Positions 1 to 10,164 are shown, numbered from the stretch's first letter. The stretch: DNA of 64,000 nucleotides from Acanthamoeba sp. SK_2022b (GCA_027943245.1 JANDJZ010001750.1:1-64000); one strand, 5' to 3'. The notes: a model not told the origin generated them from the sequence alone. Translations and numbers: made by a program.

Positions 1-125
1 ATGACAGGTTACTCTTTATCCCAGTACATCTACGGAGGGATAAATTTCAGCCGTCATGTTTCAATTTTCAGCTTGTTCCAGATTGTTAAAGAGCAATATC
101 TTAAACATGACTCGCAAGTCATCTT
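1..125 (-). other. rRNA spacer/leader-like sequence with boxA, left edge
   Basis: Read on the minus strand this stretch carries TGCTCTTTAACA (84-95), the boxA antitermination element of rRNA operons, followed by ATCTGGAACAAGCTGAAAA-type sequence (about 58-83). As I recall it, that sequence follows boxA in the 16S-23S spacer of Serratia and Yersinia rather than in the 16S leader. Further on, TTATCCC (16-22) pairs with GGGATAA (37-43) and ATGAC (1-5) with GTCAT (53-57), a processing-stem-like fold. An rRNA operon adjoins yrdA in E. coli, so an rRNA gene probably lies just left of the window on the minus strand. No rRNA gene body is inside the window. Confidence 0.6.
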
Positions 126-314
126 TAAGATTTTTTCGGTCTGTCGTGACCGGTGATAATGTCTTTCACTCATTATCCACACTTTTCAGCCCTTCCGGGT
201 GGATCTTGTGCGATCAGGGCCATTTTCCGCAGGATCCGGCGCTGCTGTTGGTTGTAATTCCATCGCCAGAGTCTAGTATTGCCGGTAAATATGATCCCGA
301 CGTGAGGCAGCATT
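126..314. other. Intergenic stretch without a recognised gene
   Basis: No convincing coding region is present. On the minus strand I looked for the expected rRNA P1/P2 promoters (TTGACA-like and TATAAT with a GC-rich discriminator) and did not find them. A single TTATCCACA at 173-181 matches the DnaA-box consensus but is isolated. The promoter of the following plus-strand gene should lie here, but I cannot place it. Confidence 0.5.
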
Positions 315-857
315 ATGTCCGATGCAGTACGTTCTTATCTTCAATACACCCCCAAACTCGGTCAGCGCGTCTTGATCGATCCTTCCAGCGTCGTGATCGG
401 CGACGTCGATCTGGCGGATGACGTCAGCATCTGGCCGCTGGTCGCTATCCGCGGCGACGTCAATGCGGTAAAGATCGGCGCGCGCAGCAATATTCAGGAC
501 GGCAGCGTACTGCATGTGACTCACCGTTCCGAACACAACCCAGACGGTTATCCCCTGCTGATTGGGGAAGACGTGACCGTGGGCCATAAAGCGATGCTGC
601 ACGGCTGCGCCATCGGCAACCGGGTGCTGGTCGGTATGGGATCGATCCTGTTGGACGGTGTAGTAGTAGAAGACGACGTAATGATTGGTGCCGGCAGTTT
701 GGTGGCGCCGGGCAAGCGCCTGGCGAGCGGCTATCTTTATATGGGCAGCCCGGCACGCCAGGTTCGGCCGTTGACCGCCGCCGAGTTGGAGGGATTGCTT
801 TACTCTTCTAACAACTATGTACGCTGGAAAGACGAATACCTGTCGGAAGATATCTGA
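315..857 (+). CDS. yrdA: Gamma-class carbonic anhydrase-like protein YrdA
   Basis: 180 residues of the hexapeptide-repeat left-handed beta-helix family, typical in length (E. coli YrdA is about 184). Visible are the RGD motif (46-48) and candidate metal-ligand histidines H91 and H96 (GHKAMLHGC), with H67 or H70 upstream, as in gamma-carbonic anhydrases. These proteins are trimers binding zinc or iron between subunits. Enzymatic activity of YrdA itself is not firmly established, so hydration of CO2 is a family inference. It is convergent with aroE. The small yrdB gene that separates them in E. coli is absent. Confidence 0.9.
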   Translation: MSDAVRSYLQYTPKLGQRVLIDPSSVVIGDVDLADDVSIWPLVAIRGDVNAVKIGARSNIQDGSVLHVTHRSEHNPDGYPLLIGEDVTVGHKAMLHGCAIGNRVLVGMGSILLDGVVVEDDVMIGAGSLVAPGKRLASGYLYMGSPARQVRPLTAAELEGLLYSSNNYVRWKDEYLSEDI

Positions 858-863
858 TGGGCG

Positions 864-889
864 CCCCGTTCCCTATAAAGAGAACGGGG
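864..889. terminator. Hairpin between convergent yrdA and aroE
   Basis: CCCCGTTC (864-871) pairs with GAACGGGG (882-889) around a 10-base loop, in the 38-base gap between two convergent genes. There is no T-run on the plus side, so it may act as a weak or bidirectional terminator. Confidence 0.5.
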
Positions 890-895
890 TAGGAT

Positions 896-1714
896 TTATG
901 CCGCCAGCTCGCTGCGCAGCTGGCGCAATACCGGCTCGATCTCTGGCATCACTCCGTGCCAAAGCAGGAAAGCATGCGCCGCCTGCCCCACCAGCATACC
1001 CAGCCCATCGGCATATTCCGTTGCCCCCCGCTGCTGCGCCCAGGCCAGGAATGGCGTGACGCCCTGCTGATAGAACATGTCATAACAACGGGTTTTCGCG
1101 TTGACTACGCCCGCGGGCAAGGCCGGGATCTCCCCGCTGATGCCGGACGCCGTCGCATTGATCACCAGATCGAACGCTTGCTGATCCAGTTGATCCATCG
1201 GCGCCGCCGAGATTTCCCCCAAATGCCGGAAAGCGTGGGCCAACTCTTGAGCCCGGCTGAAGGTGCGGTTGGTGATCGTGAGCCGGCAGCCGAAAGACAG
1301 CAGCGGTAGGATCACACCGCGCGCTGCGCCGCCGGCGCCCACCAGCAGAATGCGATCCTGCGGCCGGATCAATTGTTGACGCTGCAGATCGGTCAGCAAA
1401 CCGACGCCGTCGGTGTTATCCCCCAATAGACCGCCATTCGGCAATACCTTCAGGGTATTGACCGCCCCGGCCATCGCTGCACGCTCGCTCAGCTCGGAGG
1501 CGAGCTCATAAGCACGCTCTTTGAAAGGCACCGTGACGTTCGCCCCCAGCCCTCCGGCGTGGATAAACGCCTGCAGGCTGGTTTCAAAACTGTCCAACGG
1601 CGCCAACACCGCTCCATAAGGATGCTCAATGCCAGTCTGGGCAGCGAACAGCGCATGAATTCGCGGCGACTTGCTGTGACCAATAGGGTTGCCAAATACC
1701 GCAAACTTCTCCAT
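896..1714 (-). CDS. aroE: Shikimate dehydrogenase AroE
   Basis: NADP-dependent reduction of 3-dehydroshikimate to shikimate, step 4 of the chorismate pathway, in the cytoplasm. 272 residues, equal to E. coli AroE. The shikimate-site SKSP and catalytic lysine (VPFKERA) sit in the N-terminal domain, followed by NTDGVG, the GAGGAARG nucleotide loop and NRT (NADP preference). I prefer the ATG at 1714 to the in-frame ATG at 1720, because the GAGG upstream is only 2 bases from the latter but 8 from the former. It follows tsaC directly in a minus-strand run with the zinc-finger gene. aroB and aroK, for neighbouring steps, lie near the other end of the window. Confidence 0.95.
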   Translation of the reverse strand: MEKFAVFGNPIGHSKSPRIHALFAAQTGIEHPYGAVLAPLDSFETSLQAFIHAGGLGANVTVPFKERAYELASELSERAAMAGAVNTLKVLPNGGLLGDNTDGVGLLTDLQRQQLIRPQDRILLVGAGGAARGVILPLLSFGCRLTITNRTFSRAQELAHAFRHLGEISAAPMDQLDQQAFDLVINATASGISGEIPALPAGVVNAKTRCYDMFYQQGVTPFLAWAQQRGATEYADGLGMLVGQAAHAFLLWHGVMPEIEPVLRQLRSELAA

Positions 1715-1725
1715 GCCCATTACCT

Positions 1726-2295
1726 CTAGCCCTGACGGATCTGTTCGCCGGTCAGAGCATCTCTGATTTCGGAAGGATTAAGACGGCCACCCACCTCGCC
1801 GGCCAATACCGGGAAAGCAGTGCCGAATTGTCGTGTGACTTCATCCGCACTGCGGCACGGCTCCAACCCACTGAGATTGGCACTGGTCGATACCAGTGGC
1901 TTACCGTACTGCCGACACAGCCGCTGCACCAACGGGTGATCGCTAACGCGCACCGCCAGCGAGCTGAAACGCCCGGTCAGTAAACGTGGCGTCTCCGGGC
2001 GAGCAGGCAACACCCAGGTTACCGGCCCAGGCCAGCTGGCGAACATCGTCGCGCGCTGCTGTTCGCTGAGCGCACTGTCGTCGATATAAGGCTTAAGCTG
2101 CGCATAGTCGGCGGCGATCAGAATCAGCCCCTTTTCCCACGGCCGCTGTTTCAACGCCAGCAGCGCATTGACCGCCTGTTCGCTGTCGGGATCGCACCCC
2201 AGGCCGAATACCGCTTCGGTAGGATAGGCAATCACCTGCTGTTGATGCAAAGCATCGATGATAGATACAAGGTTCGGGCTTAATTCTGAGTTCAT
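1726..2295 (-). CDS. tsaC: Threonylcarbamoyl-AMP synthase TsaC (YrdC/RimN)
   Basis: Makes L-threonylcarbamoyladenylate from threonine, bicarbonate and ATP, the first step of t6A37 modification of ANN-decoding tRNAs. 189 residues, as in E. coli (190). The YrdC fold is shown by [12 protein letters not shown], the [12 protein letters not shown] segment and STSANLSG. The open frame extends upstream to 2346, but the ATG at 2293-2295 (MNSEL) gives the family length, and the extra 17 residues overlap the preceding gene. It lies between the zinc-finger gene and aroE, probably in one transcript. Confidence 0.94.
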   Translation of the reverse strand: MNSELSPNLVSIIDALHQQQVIAYPTEAVFGLGCDPDSEQAVNALLALKQRPWEKGLILIAADYAQLKPYIDDSALSEQQRATMFASWPGPVTWVLPARPETPRLLTGRFSSLAVRVSDHPLVQRLCRQYGKPLVSTSANLSGLEPCRSADEVTRQFGTAFPVLAGEVGGRLNPSEIRDALTGEQIRQG

Positions 2296-2302
2296 GATGT
2301 GA

Positions 2303-2848
2303 TTATTCTGTAGTCGCGACGGGTTTTCCGCACAGCTTGCTGGCACAGCACAGGACGGGGCCTTTTGCCGTGCGCTTTTCCATCAGCAGCGGATAATGGC
2401 AATAGGCACATTCACCGGCGACGGGTTTAACATTGAGGGCAAATTGGCATTCCGGGTAACGATCGCAGGAGTGAAAAACCTTGCCATAGCGCGATTTACG
2501 CTGCAGCAGTTTGCCCTGACCGCACTGCGGACAGGTAATGGCGGTTTCGTCAGGCTTATCGATCACTTCAGTGTGATCGCACTGCGGATAATCGCTGCAA
2601 CCGATAAACATGCCATAGCGCCCCTGGCGCAGCACCAACGTCGCCTGGCACTTCGGGCACTGTTGCCCATCCAGCACCTTGACGATATGCCCGTCGGCCT
2701 GCGCTTTCAGCGGGCGAATATATTGGCATTCAGGGTACTGGGAACAACCGAGGAAGGGGCCATGGCGACCGCTACGGATCACCAACTCGGCCCCGCATTC
2801 CGGACAGGGTTCATTTTGCCTGGCGGCAAAAATCGCGTTTTTTGTCAT
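2303..2848 (-). CDS. yrdD: YrdD-type topoisomerase zinc-finger protein
   Basis: 181 residues made of four consecutive four-cysteine modules like the C-terminal zinc ribbons of DNA topoisomerase I: CPEC/CSQYPEC, CPKC/CSDYPQC, CPQC/CDRYPEC and a more divergent CAYC/CCASKLC. It therefore probably binds single-stranded DNA or partners RNA polymerase-like machinery, but no catalytic domain is present and the cellular role is unknown. It sits between smg and tsaC, as in E. coli. Confidence 0.88.
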   Translation of the reverse strand: MTKNAIFAARQNEPCPECGAELVIRSGRHGPFLGCSQYPECQYIRPLKAQADGHIVKVLDGQQCPKCQATLVLRQGRYGMFIGCSDYPQCDHTEVIDKPDETAITCPQCGQGKLLQRKSRYGKVFHSCDRYPECQFALNVKPVAGECAYCHYPLLMEKRTAKGPVLCCASKLCGKPVATTE

Positions 2849-2873
2849 AACGTCTTCTATGCGCGTTATCGGC

Positions 2874-3347
2874 TCAATGCAGATAACCTTCGTTCACTTC
2901 AAACAACAGTTCTTCCATTTGCTGATAGGCGCTTTCATATCCGGGGATATTAAACAGCACCATCAACACGACCCATTTCAGATCTTCGAGATCGAATTCC
3001 GCATTATCCAAGGCCATAACGCGGTCGATAACCATTTCACGGGTTTCGAGGTTCAATACCTGAATCTGTTCCAGGAACAGGAGAAAACCACGGCAGCCGG
3101 CGTCCAAACGCGCGCTTTCCTCTTCGGTGTAGATCCGCATCGCCAGCGGATCGGCATCCATAAAGTAAGGCGCATTTTGACCTTCTTGCAGGTCAGCCAA
3201 CTTCTCAAGCCAATTCAACGCGTTGTAGATATCATCCCGATGAAACCCCGCCTGAGCGAGATCATCAGTCAGTTGATCCTGATCGACGCGCATCTCTGGT
3301 TCATTGTGGATATAAGTTTCAAACAAGTACATGAGTACGTCGAACAT
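2874..3347 (-). CDS. smg: Smg family protein (DUF494)
   Basis: 157 residues, exactly the family length, acidic and mostly helical by composition, starting [19 protein letters not shown]. Its function is not established; conservation next to dprA and the topoisomerase-like zinc-finger gene hints at nucleic-acid work but proves nothing. Its 5' end overlaps the 3' end of dprA by 29 bases, as in E. coli, so translation is probably coupled. Confidence 0.92.
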   Translation of the reverse strand: MFDVLMYLFETYIHNEPEMRVDQDQLTDDLAQAGFHRDDIYNALNWLEKLADLQEGQNAPYFMDADPLAMRIYTEEESARLDAGCRGFLLFLEQIQVLNLETREMVIDRVMALDNAEFDLEDLKWVVLMVLFNIPGYESAYQQMEELLFEVNEGYLH

Positions 3348-4440
3348 GGCTTGCCCTCCTTATTCGGACATAGCCGCCGGGTACAGCTGCGATCCAACCT
3401 GCTAACTCCAGTTCGAGTAACTTGATTACCACCACTGGCACAGGTTGGCCGGCACGTTCAGCGACGACGTCAACAGGTGTCACCTCATCTCCTACGTTAG
3501 CCAACACATCGGCAAATGGCAATTCAACTTCAGCCTGCGACGCACAAATAGTTGTATTTTCGTTCAGTGGCAGCCAGTGAAGGCCGCTTCCCAGCAATTC
3601 TGCGATATCTTTAGGCCCGGTGACCAGGTGCGCGCCCTGTTGGATCAGCCAATGTGTCCCCTCGCTCATCGGGTTCCCTAACGGCCCCGGCAAGGCGAAC
3701 ACTTCACGCCCCTGCTCCAGCGCATAGCGAGCCGTCACCAGAGTACCGCTGCGCAACGAGGCTTCTATGACCAGAACGCCCTGGCTCAGCCCGCTGATAA
3801 TACGGTTACGGCGCGGAAAATGGTCGGCCAGAGGTAAATCAGTGACCAAATGATCTGAAATCACCGCGCCGCCCTGCTCGACAATATGCTCCGCGAGCCT
3901 GCGGTGCCGGCGTGGATAAACATTGGCCAGTCCGCTGCCCAGCACCGCTACCGTGCAACCCCCGACCGCCAGCGCTGCGCGATGGCAAATGCCGTCGATG
4001 CCGATCGCCAAACCGCTGGTGATGGTGAAACCGCAACGCGCCAATTCCTCGGCGAAATAATTGGCCCAACGCTCACCGTAGTGGCTGAACTGCCGGCTGC
4101 CAACCATGGCGAGCTGCGGGCGCAGCAACGCCTGAGGATCGCCCTCGATCAGCAGAAACAGCGGCGCATCGTCGATCTGGGCCAGGCGTTCCGGATAACC
4201 GGCCGCTCCGTAGTTCAGCATACGGTGCGCCGGCTCCTCCAGCCAACGCAGGGTCGCGGCCAGATAACCGGGATCCACCTGGTTGAACTGCGTCTGCTGC
4301 CGTTCGTCCAACCCTAGCTCATGCAGCACGCGGCGAGGCTCGCACCCCATTTGCGATAGCTGCCGCACGAGCCGGCTGGCCACAACGGTCTGCAGCCCCG
4401 TTACCCCTCGCATCCGTAAAGCGATCTCTTCCGGCCGCAT
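3319..4440 (-). CDS. dprA: DNA-processing protein DprA (Smf)
   Basis: Single-stranded-DNA-binding, RecA-loading protein required for natural transformation in competent bacteria. 373 residues from the ATG at 4438-4440 ([10 protein letters not shown]); the frame continues to 4485 but the shorter start fits the family. A Rossmann-like core ([60 protein letters not shown]) is followed by a C-terminal winged-helix region. The window also contains the hof genes for type IV pilus-like DNA uptake, although most enterobacteria are not readily transformable in the laboratory. It is divergent from def. Confidence 0.93.
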   Translation of the reverse strand: MRPEEIALRMRGVTGLQTVVASRLVRQLSQMGCEPRRVLHELGLDERQQTQFNQVDPGYLAATLRWLEEPAHRMLNYGAAGYPERLAQIDDAPLFLLIEGDPQALLRPQLAMVGSRQFSHYGERWANYFAEELARCGFTITSGLAIGIDGICHRAALAVGGCTVAVLGSGLANVYPRRHRRLAEHIVEQGGAVISDHLVTDLPLADHFPRRNRIISGLSQGVLVIEASLRSGTLVTARYALEQGREVFALPGPLGNPMSEGTHWLIQQGAHLVTGPKDIAELLGSGLHWLPLNENTTICASQAEVELPFADVLANVGDEVTPVDVVAERAGQPVPVVVIKLLELELAGWIAAVPGGYVRIRRASHVRRTHVLV

Positions 4441-4573
4441 CGTCTGTTCCCTCAGCAAAAACGGTGGTATTACCAATCTGAGCAATTGGTGCGCAATGCT
4501 GTCAATCAGGCCGGGAAATGTCTAGAATAGAGGTTAAACCTCGTTCATTACTCGGATACAGATCTAAAGATAT

Positions 4574-5083
4574 ATGTCAGTCTTGCAGGTATTACATTTC
4601 CCAGACGAGCGTCTGCGCAAAGTCGCAGCGCCGGTAAAAGAAGTCAATGCAGATATCCAGCGCATCGTGGATGATATGTTTGAAACCATGTACGCAGAGG
4701 AAGGCATTGGCCTGGCTGCGACTCAGGTGGATATCCATCAGCGCATTATCGTGATCGACGTCTCCGAGAATCGCGATCAGCGCCTGGTGCTGATCAACCC
4801 GGAACTGCTGGAAAAAAGCGGCGAAACCGGCATCGAGGAAGGCTGTCTTTCCATTCCCGAACAGCGTGCGTTGGTACCCCGTGCCGCGCAGGTGAAGATC
4901 CGCGCGCTGGATCGCGAAGGCAAACCTTTCGAGCTGGAAGCGGACGATCTGTTGGCGATCTGCATCCAGCACGAGATGGATCACCTGATGGGTAAACTGT
5001 TCGTCGATTACCTGTCGCCGCTCAAGCGTCAGCGCATTCGTCAGAAACTGGAAAAAATGGCCAAGCTTCAAGCCCGCGCCTAA
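4574..5083 (+). CDS. def: Peptide deformylase
   Basis: Removes the formyl group from the N-terminal methionine of nascent proteins. 169 residues. All three signature motifs are present: GIGLAATQ (44-51), EGCLS with metal ligand C91, and HEMDH with ligands H133 and H137 and catalytic E134. It is followed after 17 bases by fmt, which adds the formyl group to initiator tRNA, the usual def-fmt pair. Confidence 0.97.
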   Translation: MSVLQVLHFPDERLRKVAAPVKEVNADIQRIVDDMFETMYAEEGIGLAATQVDIHQRIIVIDVSENRDQRLVLINPELLEKSGETGIEEGCLSIPEQRALVPRAAQVKIRALDREGKPFELEADDLLAICIQHEMDHLMGKLFVDYLSPLKRQRIRQKLEKMAKLQARA

Positions 5084-5100
5084 CCGATCAGGAAATCAAC

Positions 5101-6045
5101 GTGTCTGACTCTTTACGGATTATTTTCGCCGGAACACCAGACTTCGCAGCGCGTCATCTTGACGCGCTGTTGTCATCTGAGCACCAGATTGTCGGCGTTT
5201 TTACTCAGCCCGACCGCCCGGCAGGCCGCGGCAACAAGCTGACGCCAAGCCCGGTCAAAGTGCTGGCTGAACAACACCAACTGCCGGTCTTCCAGCCCAA
5301 ATCGCTGCGCCCCGAAGAAAACCAACGCCTGGTGGCCGATCTCCACGCCGACGTGATGGTGGTGGTTGCCTACGGGCTGATCCTGCCGCAGGCGGTGCTG
5401 GATATGCCGCGTCTCGGTTGCATCAACGTACATGGCTCGCTGCTGCCTCGCTGGCGCGGCGCGGCACCGATCCAGCGTTCGCTCTGGGCCGGCGACAGCG
5501 AAACCGGCGTGACCATCATGCAGATGGACGTCGGTCTCGATACTGGCGACATGATGCACAAGATTGCCTGCCCGATTGAGAGCAGCGATACCAGCGCCAG
5601 TCTCTACGACAAGCTGGCACAGCTCGGCCCGCAGGGCATGCTGACTACGCTGCGCCAAATGGCAGACGGCAGCGCCACCCGCGAAGTGCAGGACGAAGCG
5701 CTGGTCACCTACGCAGAGAAGCTGAGCAAAGAAGAAGCCCGTCTGGACTGGAATCTGTCCGCCGCTCAGTTGGAGCGTTGTATCCGCGCCTTCAACCCTT
5801 GGCCGGTCAGCTACTTCACCATCGACGATCAACCGGTAAAAGTGTGGCAAGCCAGCGTACTGACGCAAAGCACCAACGCGGAGCCAGGCACCGTTGTCCA
5901 TGCCGACAAGCACGGCATTCAGGTGGCGACCGCCGACGGCATCCTCAATCTGATCCAACTGCAGCCCGCCGGCAAGAAACCGATGTCGGCGCAAGACCTT
6001 TTAAATTCACGTCGTGAATGGTTTACCCCGGGTAACCGGCTGTAA
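5101..6045 (+). CDS. fmt: Methionyl-tRNA formyltransferase, GTG start
   Basis: Transfers formyl from 10-formyl-tetrahydrofolate to Met-tRNAfMet. 314 residues (E. coli 315). The catalytic segment [17 protein letters not shown] and the downstream [10 protein letters not shown] with the conserved Asp are clear, and the C-terminal OB-fold half is complete. The first codon is GTG at 5101, giving the normal N-terminus [17 protein letters not shown]. It is in a plus-strand series with def, rsmB, trkA and mscL. Confidence 0.96.
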   Translation: MSDSLRIIFAGTPDFAARHLDALLSSEHQIVGVFTQPDRPAGRGNKLTPSPVKVLAEQHQLPVFQPKSLRPEENQRLVADLHADVMVVVAYGLILPQAVLDMPRLGCINVHGSLLPRWRGAAPIQRSLWAGDSETGVTIMQMDVGLDTGDMMHKIACPIESSDTSASLYDKLAQLGPQGMLTTLRQMADGSATREVQDEALVTYAEKLSKEEARLDWNLSAAQLERCIRAFNPWPVSYFTIDDQPVKVWQASVLTQSTNAEPGTVVHADKHGIQVATADGILNLIQLQPAGKKPMSAQDLLNSRREWFTPGNRL

Positions 6046-6056
6046 GTCACCCCACT

Positions 6057-6085
6057 GCCCGGCCGTTCATCGCCGGGCCGTTATT
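6057..6085 (+). terminator. Possible weak terminator after fmt
   Basis: GCCCGGC (6057-6063) can pair with GCCGGGC (6072-6078), followed by CGTTATTTT. The T-tract is broken, so read-through into rsmB is likely. Confidence 0.35.
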
Positions 6086-6117
6086 TTCTTAATGCCGATC
6101 GTTATCAGCTTCAGCCT

Positions 6118-7407
6118 ATGAAAAATAATTACAATCTCCGCAGCATCGCTGCCAAAGCCATCGGCCAGGTGCTGGATCAAGGGCAGTCGCTCAGCACCGT
6201 CCTGCCGGCGCTCCAAACCACCATCAGCGATAAAGATCGCGGGTTGCTGCAGGAACTGTGTTTCGGCACGCTGCGCGTGCTGCCGCAGCTCGAATGGTGC
6301 ATTCAGCAATTGATGGCCAAGCCGCTAACCGGCAAGCAGCGTACACTGCACTATTTGCTGATGGTCGGCCTGTATCAGCTGCTGTATACCCGTATCCCGG
6401 CGCACGCCGTATTGGCAGAAACCGTGGAGGGCGCGGTAGCGCTGAAACGCCCGCAGTTGAAAGGCCTGATTAACGGCGTCTTGCGGCAATTCCAGCGCCA
6501 GCAGGAAGAGCTGCTGCAGCGCGCCGCCAACAATGACAGCCGCTATCTGCACCCAAGCTGGTTGCTGAAACGCCTTCAACAAGCCTATCCCGCCAACTGG
6601 GAACAGATCGTCGACGCCAATAACCAGAAGCCACCGATGTGGCTGCGCGTCAACCGCCTGCATCACACTCGGGAAGCTTATCTGCAGTTGTTGACCGACG
6701 CCGGCATCGCCGCAGAACCTCACGCAGACTATACCGATGCAGTGCGTTTGCTGGCGCCTTGCGCCGTGACCGATCTGCCTGGGTTCGCCGACGGCTGGGT
6801 CACCGTGCAAGATGCCTCAGCCCAGGGCTGTGTCGATCTATTGGATCCGCAAGACGGTGAACAGATCCTCGATTTATGCGCCGCGCCCGGCGGCAAAACC
6901 ACGCATATTCTGGAAGCGGCACCGAAAGCGCATGTCATGGCGGTCGATATCGACGAACAGCGCCTGGCGCGGGTGAAAGAAAACCTGCAGCGCCTGCGTT
7001 TGCATGCCGAAGTTAAGCTGGGTGATGGCCGCACCCCGCAGCAATGGTGCGGTGACAAGCAGTTCGACCGGATCCTGCTGGACGCACCTTGTTCCGCCAC
7101 CGGCGTGATCCGCCGTCATCCCGACATCAAATGGCTGCGCCGCGATCGCGACATCGCCGAACTCGCCGCGCTGCAGGCCGACATCCTGGAAGCCGTCTGG
7201 CCCCATCTGAAATCGGGTGGCGTGATGGTTTACGCGACCTGCTCTATCCTGCCGGATGAAAACAGCAGCCAGATCGCCGCGTTCTTGCAGCGCCACGCCG
7301 ATGCCAAGCTGGTTGAAACCGGCGATGCGCAGCGGCCTGGGCGGCAGAATATCCCGCATCCCGAGGACGGCGATGGCTTCTTTTACGCTAAGCTGATTAA
7401 AATGTAA
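6118..7407 (+). CDS. rsmB: 16S rRNA (cytosine-967-C5)-methyltransferase RsmB (Sun/Fmu)
   Basis: Methylates C967 of 16S rRNA in free 30S precursors using S-adenosylmethionine. 429 residues as in E. coli. A NusB-like RNA-binding domain covers about residues 1-140; then come the SAM motif [12 protein letters not shown], the motif IV cysteine in DAPCSATGV and the second catalytic-motif cysteine in [11 protein letters not shown]. It lies between fmt and trkA. Confidence 0.96.
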   Translation: MKNNYNLRSIAAKAIGQVLDQGQSLSTVLPALQTTISDKDRGLLQELCFGTLRVLPQLEWCIQQLMAKPLTGKQRTLHYLLMVGLYQLLYTRIPAHAVLAETVEGAVALKRPQLKGLINGVLRQFQRQQEELLQRAANNDSRYLHPSWLLKRLQQAYPANWEQIVDANNQKPPMWLRVNRLHHTREAYLQLLTDAGIAAEPHADYTDAVRLLAPCAVTDLPGFADGWVTVQDASAQGCVDLLDPQDGEQILDLCAAPGGKTTHILEAAPKAHVMAVDIDEQRLARVKENLQRLRLHAEVKLGDGRTPQQWCGDKQFDRILLDAPCSATGVIRRHPDIKWLRRDRDIAELAALQADILEAVWPHLKSGGVMVYATCSILPDENSSQIAAFLQRHADAKLVETGDAQRPGRQNIPHPEDGDGFFYAKLIKM

Positions 7408-7462
7408 TGCTTCGGGGCGTGCACGCGCGCCCTAAGTCTTTCAGTGTGAAGCAGAGAACACG

Positions 7463-8839
7463 ATGAAAATAATTATTCTTGGTGCCGGTCAGGTTGGCGG
7501 GACGCTGGCGGAAAACCTGGTGGGTGAAAACAACGATATCACCGTCGTCGATACCGATTCCGGTCGTCTGCGTCAGCTGCAGGATAAATTCGATCTGCGC
7601 GTGGTTCAGGGGCACGGCTCTCACCCTCGAGTGCTGCGCGAAGCCGGCGCGGAAGACGCCGACATGCTGGTCGCCGTCACCAACTCCGACGAAACCAACA
7701 TGATCGCCTGCCAGATCGCCTATTCTCTGTTTAATACCCCCAACCGTATCGCCCGTATCCGCGCGCCGGAATATATCCGCGAGTCGGAGAAACTGTTCCT
7801 GCCGGAAGCGGTGCCGATCGACCATCTGATTTCACCGGAACAGTTGGTCATAGACTATATCTACAAGCTGATTGAGTACCCCGGCGCGTTGCAGGTGGTC
7901 AATTTCGCCGAAGGCAAGGTCAGCATCGCCGCGGTTAAAGCCTATTACGGTGGCCCGCTGGTCGGCAATGCGCTCTCTTCGATGCGCGAACACATGCCAC
8001 ATATCGACACCCGCGTCGCCGCAATTTTCCGCCAGGACAGACCGATCAGGCCGCAAGGCTCGACCATTATCGAAGCCGGTGATGAAGTCTTCTTCGTCGC
8101 CGCATCACAACACATCCGCGCGGTGATGAGCGAACTGCAGCGGCTGGAAAAACCGTATAAGCGCATCATGATCGTCGGTGGCGGCAACGTCGGCGCCGGC
8201 CTGGCCGCCAAGCTGGAAAAAGACTACAACGTCAAACTTATCGAGCGAAACCAGCAACGCGCCGCCGAACTGGCCGAGCAGCTGCACGATACCATCGTGT
8301 TCTACGGCGATGCCTCCGACCAGGAGCTGCTGGCCGAAGAGCACGTCGAGCAAGTGGATGTCTTCATCGCTATCACCAACGACGATGAGGCCAACATCAT
8401 GTCCGCCATGCTGGCCAAGCGCATGGGCGCCAAGAAGGTAATGGTATTGATCCAGCGCCGCGCCTATGTCGATCTGGTGCAAGGCAGCGTGATCGATATT
8501 GCCATTTCCCCCCAACAGGCGACCATCTCCGCCCTGTTGGGGCACGTGCGCAAAGCGGATATCGTCAGCGTTTCGTCACTGCGCCGCGGCGTGGCGGAAG
8601 CGATCGAAGCGATTGCCCACGGTGATGAAAGCACGTCCAAAGTGGTCGGCCGCATCGTCGAAGACATCAAGCTGCCACCAGGTACCACCATCGGTGCGAT
8701 CGTGCGTGGCGACGACGTTATCATCGCCAATGGCAACAGCAAAATCGAACAGGGCGATCACGTCATCATGTTTATTACCGACAAGAAATTCGTGCCGGAC
8801 GTTGAACGCTTGTTCCAACCGAGCCCGTTCTTCTTGTAG
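7463..8839 (+). CDS. trkA: Trk system potassium uptake regulator TrkA
   Basis: Peripheral NAD(H)-binding subunit that gates the TrkH/TrkG K+ channels. 458 residues, full length. Two tandem RCK units are visible, each with a Rossmann glycine loop (GAGQVGG near residue 7, GGGNVGAG near residue 237) and a following TrkA-C domain. The neighbouring gene is the osmotic safety valve mscL. Confidence 0.97.
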   Translation: MKIIILGAGQVGGTLAENLVGENNDITVVDTDSGRLRQLQDKFDLRVVQGHGSHPRVLREAGAEDADMLVAVTNSDETNMIACQIAYSLFNTPNRIARIRAPEYIRESEKLFLPEAVPIDHLISPEQLVIDYIYKLIEYPGALQVVNFAEGKVSIAAVKAYYGGPLVGNALSSMREHMPHIDTRVAAIFRQDRPIRPQGSTIIEAGDEVFFVAASQHIRAVMSELQRLEKPYKRIMIVGGGNVGAGLAAKLEKDYNVKLIERNQQRAAELAEQLHDTIVFYGDASDQELLAEEHVEQVDVFIAITNDDEANIMSAMLAKRMGAKKVMVLIQRRAYVDLVQGSVIDIAISPQQATISALLGHVRKADIVSVSSLRRGVAEAIEAIAHGDESTSKVVGRIVEDIKLPPGTTIGAIVRGDDVIIANGNSKIEQGDHVIMFITDKKFVPDVERLFQPSPFFL

Positions 8840-8862
8840 AACGAATTTATTAGGCGATGGTC

Positions 8863-8868
8863 TATAAT
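8863..8868 (+). promoter_or_regulatory. Candidate -10 of the mscL promoter
   Basis: A perfect TATAAT lies about 108 bases before the mscL start, in the trkA-mscL gap. No good -35 hexamer is seen at 16-18 bases upstream, so the promoter may depend on another sigma factor or an activator. The assignment is by position only. Confidence 0.4.
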
Positions 8869-8975
8869 CGCGTAGTTGTTCTCTGCCTTGGGGGAGATAA
8901 AACTTCTCTCCTTTTGTGGCAAAGGGAAATTGCTTTGTTAAACTTGAGTTATTAATTCTGCAAGGGGTGCGTTCT

Positions 8976-9392
8976 ATGAGTATGTTGAAAGAGTTTCGCG
9001 AATTTGCCATGCGTGGCAACGTGGTCGATTTGGCCGTCGGTGTGATTATCGGTGCTGCATTCGGCAAGATTGTTTCGTCCTTCGTGGCCGATATCATCAT
9101 GCCACCTCTGGGCCTACTGATCGGCGGCGTCGACTTTAAACAGTTCCATCTGGTTTTACGTGAAGCTCAGGGCGCCGTCCCGGCGGTGGTAATGAACTAC
9201 GGTTCATTCATTCAAACCGTATTCGACTTCGTGATTGTCGCCTTCGCCATCTTCCTGGCGATTAAATTGATGAACAAAATGCGCCGCAAGCAGGAAGAAG
9301 CTCCGGCAGCGCCGCCAGCACCTACCGCAGAAGAGAAACTGCTGACGGAAATCCGTGACCTGCTGAGCCAGCAACAACAGCCAAAACTGTAA
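8976..9392 (+). CDS. mscL: Large-conductance mechanosensitive channel MscL
   Basis: Inner-membrane pentameric channel that opens under membrane tension and releases solutes during hypo-osmotic shock. 138 residues. The N-terminal helix [20 protein letters not shown] leads into TM1 ([12 protein letters not shown]), then a periplasmic loop, TM2 ([19 protein letters not shown]) and a charged C-terminal bundle. The frame is open from 8916, but the ATG at 8976 gives the canonical MscL N-terminus. Confidence 0.96.
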   Translation: MSMLKEFREFAMRGNVVDLAVGVIIGAAFGKIVSSFVADIIMPPLGLLIGGVDFKQFHLVLREAQGAVPAVVMNYGSFIQTVFDFVIVAFAIFLAIKLMNKMRRKQEEAPAAPPAPTAEEKLLTEIRDLLSQQQQPKL

Positions 9393-9414
9393 AACAGCGT
9401 TTGGTTACGCCAAT

Positions 9415-9444
9415 AAAAAGCCACCTGACGAAGGTGGCTTTTTT
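9415..9444. terminator. Bidirectional terminator between mscL and arfA
   Basis: AAAGCCACCT (about 9417-9426) pairs with AGGTGGCTTT (9432-9441) around GACGA, with T6 on the plus side and A5 on the other, serving both convergent genes. Confidence 0.85.
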
Positions 9445-9450
9445 AATGCC

Positions 9451-9657
9451 TTAAAACCAGAAGGCCAGTGGTAACTTATCGTTTGATCGTTTACCACTGG
9501 CCTCCCAGTTACCGCCTTTGTTGTGTTTTTCTTTACGCCGATAGCTGCCTTTGCCTTTCACATTCTTTTCTACTCGTTGACGGAATAGCGGATCATGCAG
9601 CAGCGCCTCAATGGCGTTATCTTGAATCTGACCTTTAGTGTGACGATATTTCGTCAT
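9451..9657 (-). CDS. arfA: Alternative ribosome-rescue factor ArfA
   Basis: Back-up to tmRNA: ArfA enters the empty mRNA channel of stalled ribosomes and recruits RF2. 68 residues (E. coli 72), with the family start [20 protein letters not shown], a basic middle ([16 protein letters not shown]) and a hydrophobic end LPLAFWF. In E. coli the 3' part of the reading frame contains a hairpin that truncates the message, so functional ArfA is made from nonstop mRNA only when tmRNA fails. The same arrangement is visible here (9463-9502). Confidence 0.93.
   Translation of the reverse strand: MTKYRHTKGQIQDNAIEALLHDPLFRQRVEKNVKGKGSYRRKEKHNKGGNWEASGKRSNDKLPLAFWF
9463..9502 (-). promoter_or_regulatory. 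Intragenic hairpin in arfA that should truncate its mRNA
   Basis: GGCCAGTGGTAA (9463-9474) is perfectly inverted at 9491-9502, a 12-bp stem with a 16-base loop inside the coding sequence (about codons 52-65). On the minus strand it is followed by TTCTGGTTTTAA. Position and strength match the E. coli arfA hairpin that acts as an RNase III site and intrinsic terminator. Confidence 0.85.
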
Positions 9658-9732
9658 GATAATGCTCCTGTAAAAGGTGGGGTAATAAAACGGGGCGATA
9701 ATACTGCCGGCGGTATAAAAATTAAAGTGCCG

Positions 9733-10164
9733 TCAGCAACCTTTTTTGCCTTTTTCATCGCTGGCACCCTGTTCCAAGGCTTCCAGAATAGAGCAATAAT
9801 TGCTGGTATGGGCAGTGCCGCAGCAGGCATCACTCAGCCGCTTCAGCGATTCGCGCATACGAGTCAGCTCCGCCAACTTGCTTTCCACTTCGCTCAGCCG
9901 CGCATCGACGATCGACTTCGACTCTTGGCAGGTATGATGCTCAGGATCGACGCGGATCGACAGCAGCTCGGCGATCGTTTCCAGAGTAAACCCCAGCTGC
10001 TTGGCATAGCGAATGAAGCGCAGCCGCTGCAGATCCTGCTCGGTATACAACCGATAGCCGCCTTCGGTGCGGACATTGTGATCCATCATGCCCTGCTTTT
10101 CATAGTAACGCACGGTATCCGGCGTCACTTCGGCAAGCTTGGCCAACTGACCTATCTTGAACAT
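9733..10164 (-). CDS. zntR: MerR-family zinc-responsive activator ZntR
   Basis: Activates the zinc/cadmium/lead exporter gene zntA by distorting its long-spacer promoter. 143 residues: MerR helix-turn-helix (IGQLAKLAEVTPDTVRYYEKQG), dimer helix, then the metal site. The ligands C79, C114, C115, H119 and C124 are all present at the E. coli numbering. Its start codon abuts the end of the yhdN-like gene, as in E. coli. No zntA is in the window. Confidence 0.95.
   Translation of the reverse strand: MFKIGQLAKLAEVTPDTVRYYEKQGMMDHNVRTEGGYRLYTEQDLQRLRFIRYAKQLGFTLETIAELLSIRVDPEHHTCQESKSIVDARLSEVESKLAELTRMRESLKRLSDACCGTAHTSNYCSILEALEQGASDEKGKKGC

Noticed and set aside
173..181. Perfect DnaA-box TTATCCACA near the left edge
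   Set aside because: A single 9-mer without a cluster, AT-rich unwinding element or gidA/mioC-type neighbours; chance is a sufficient explanation.
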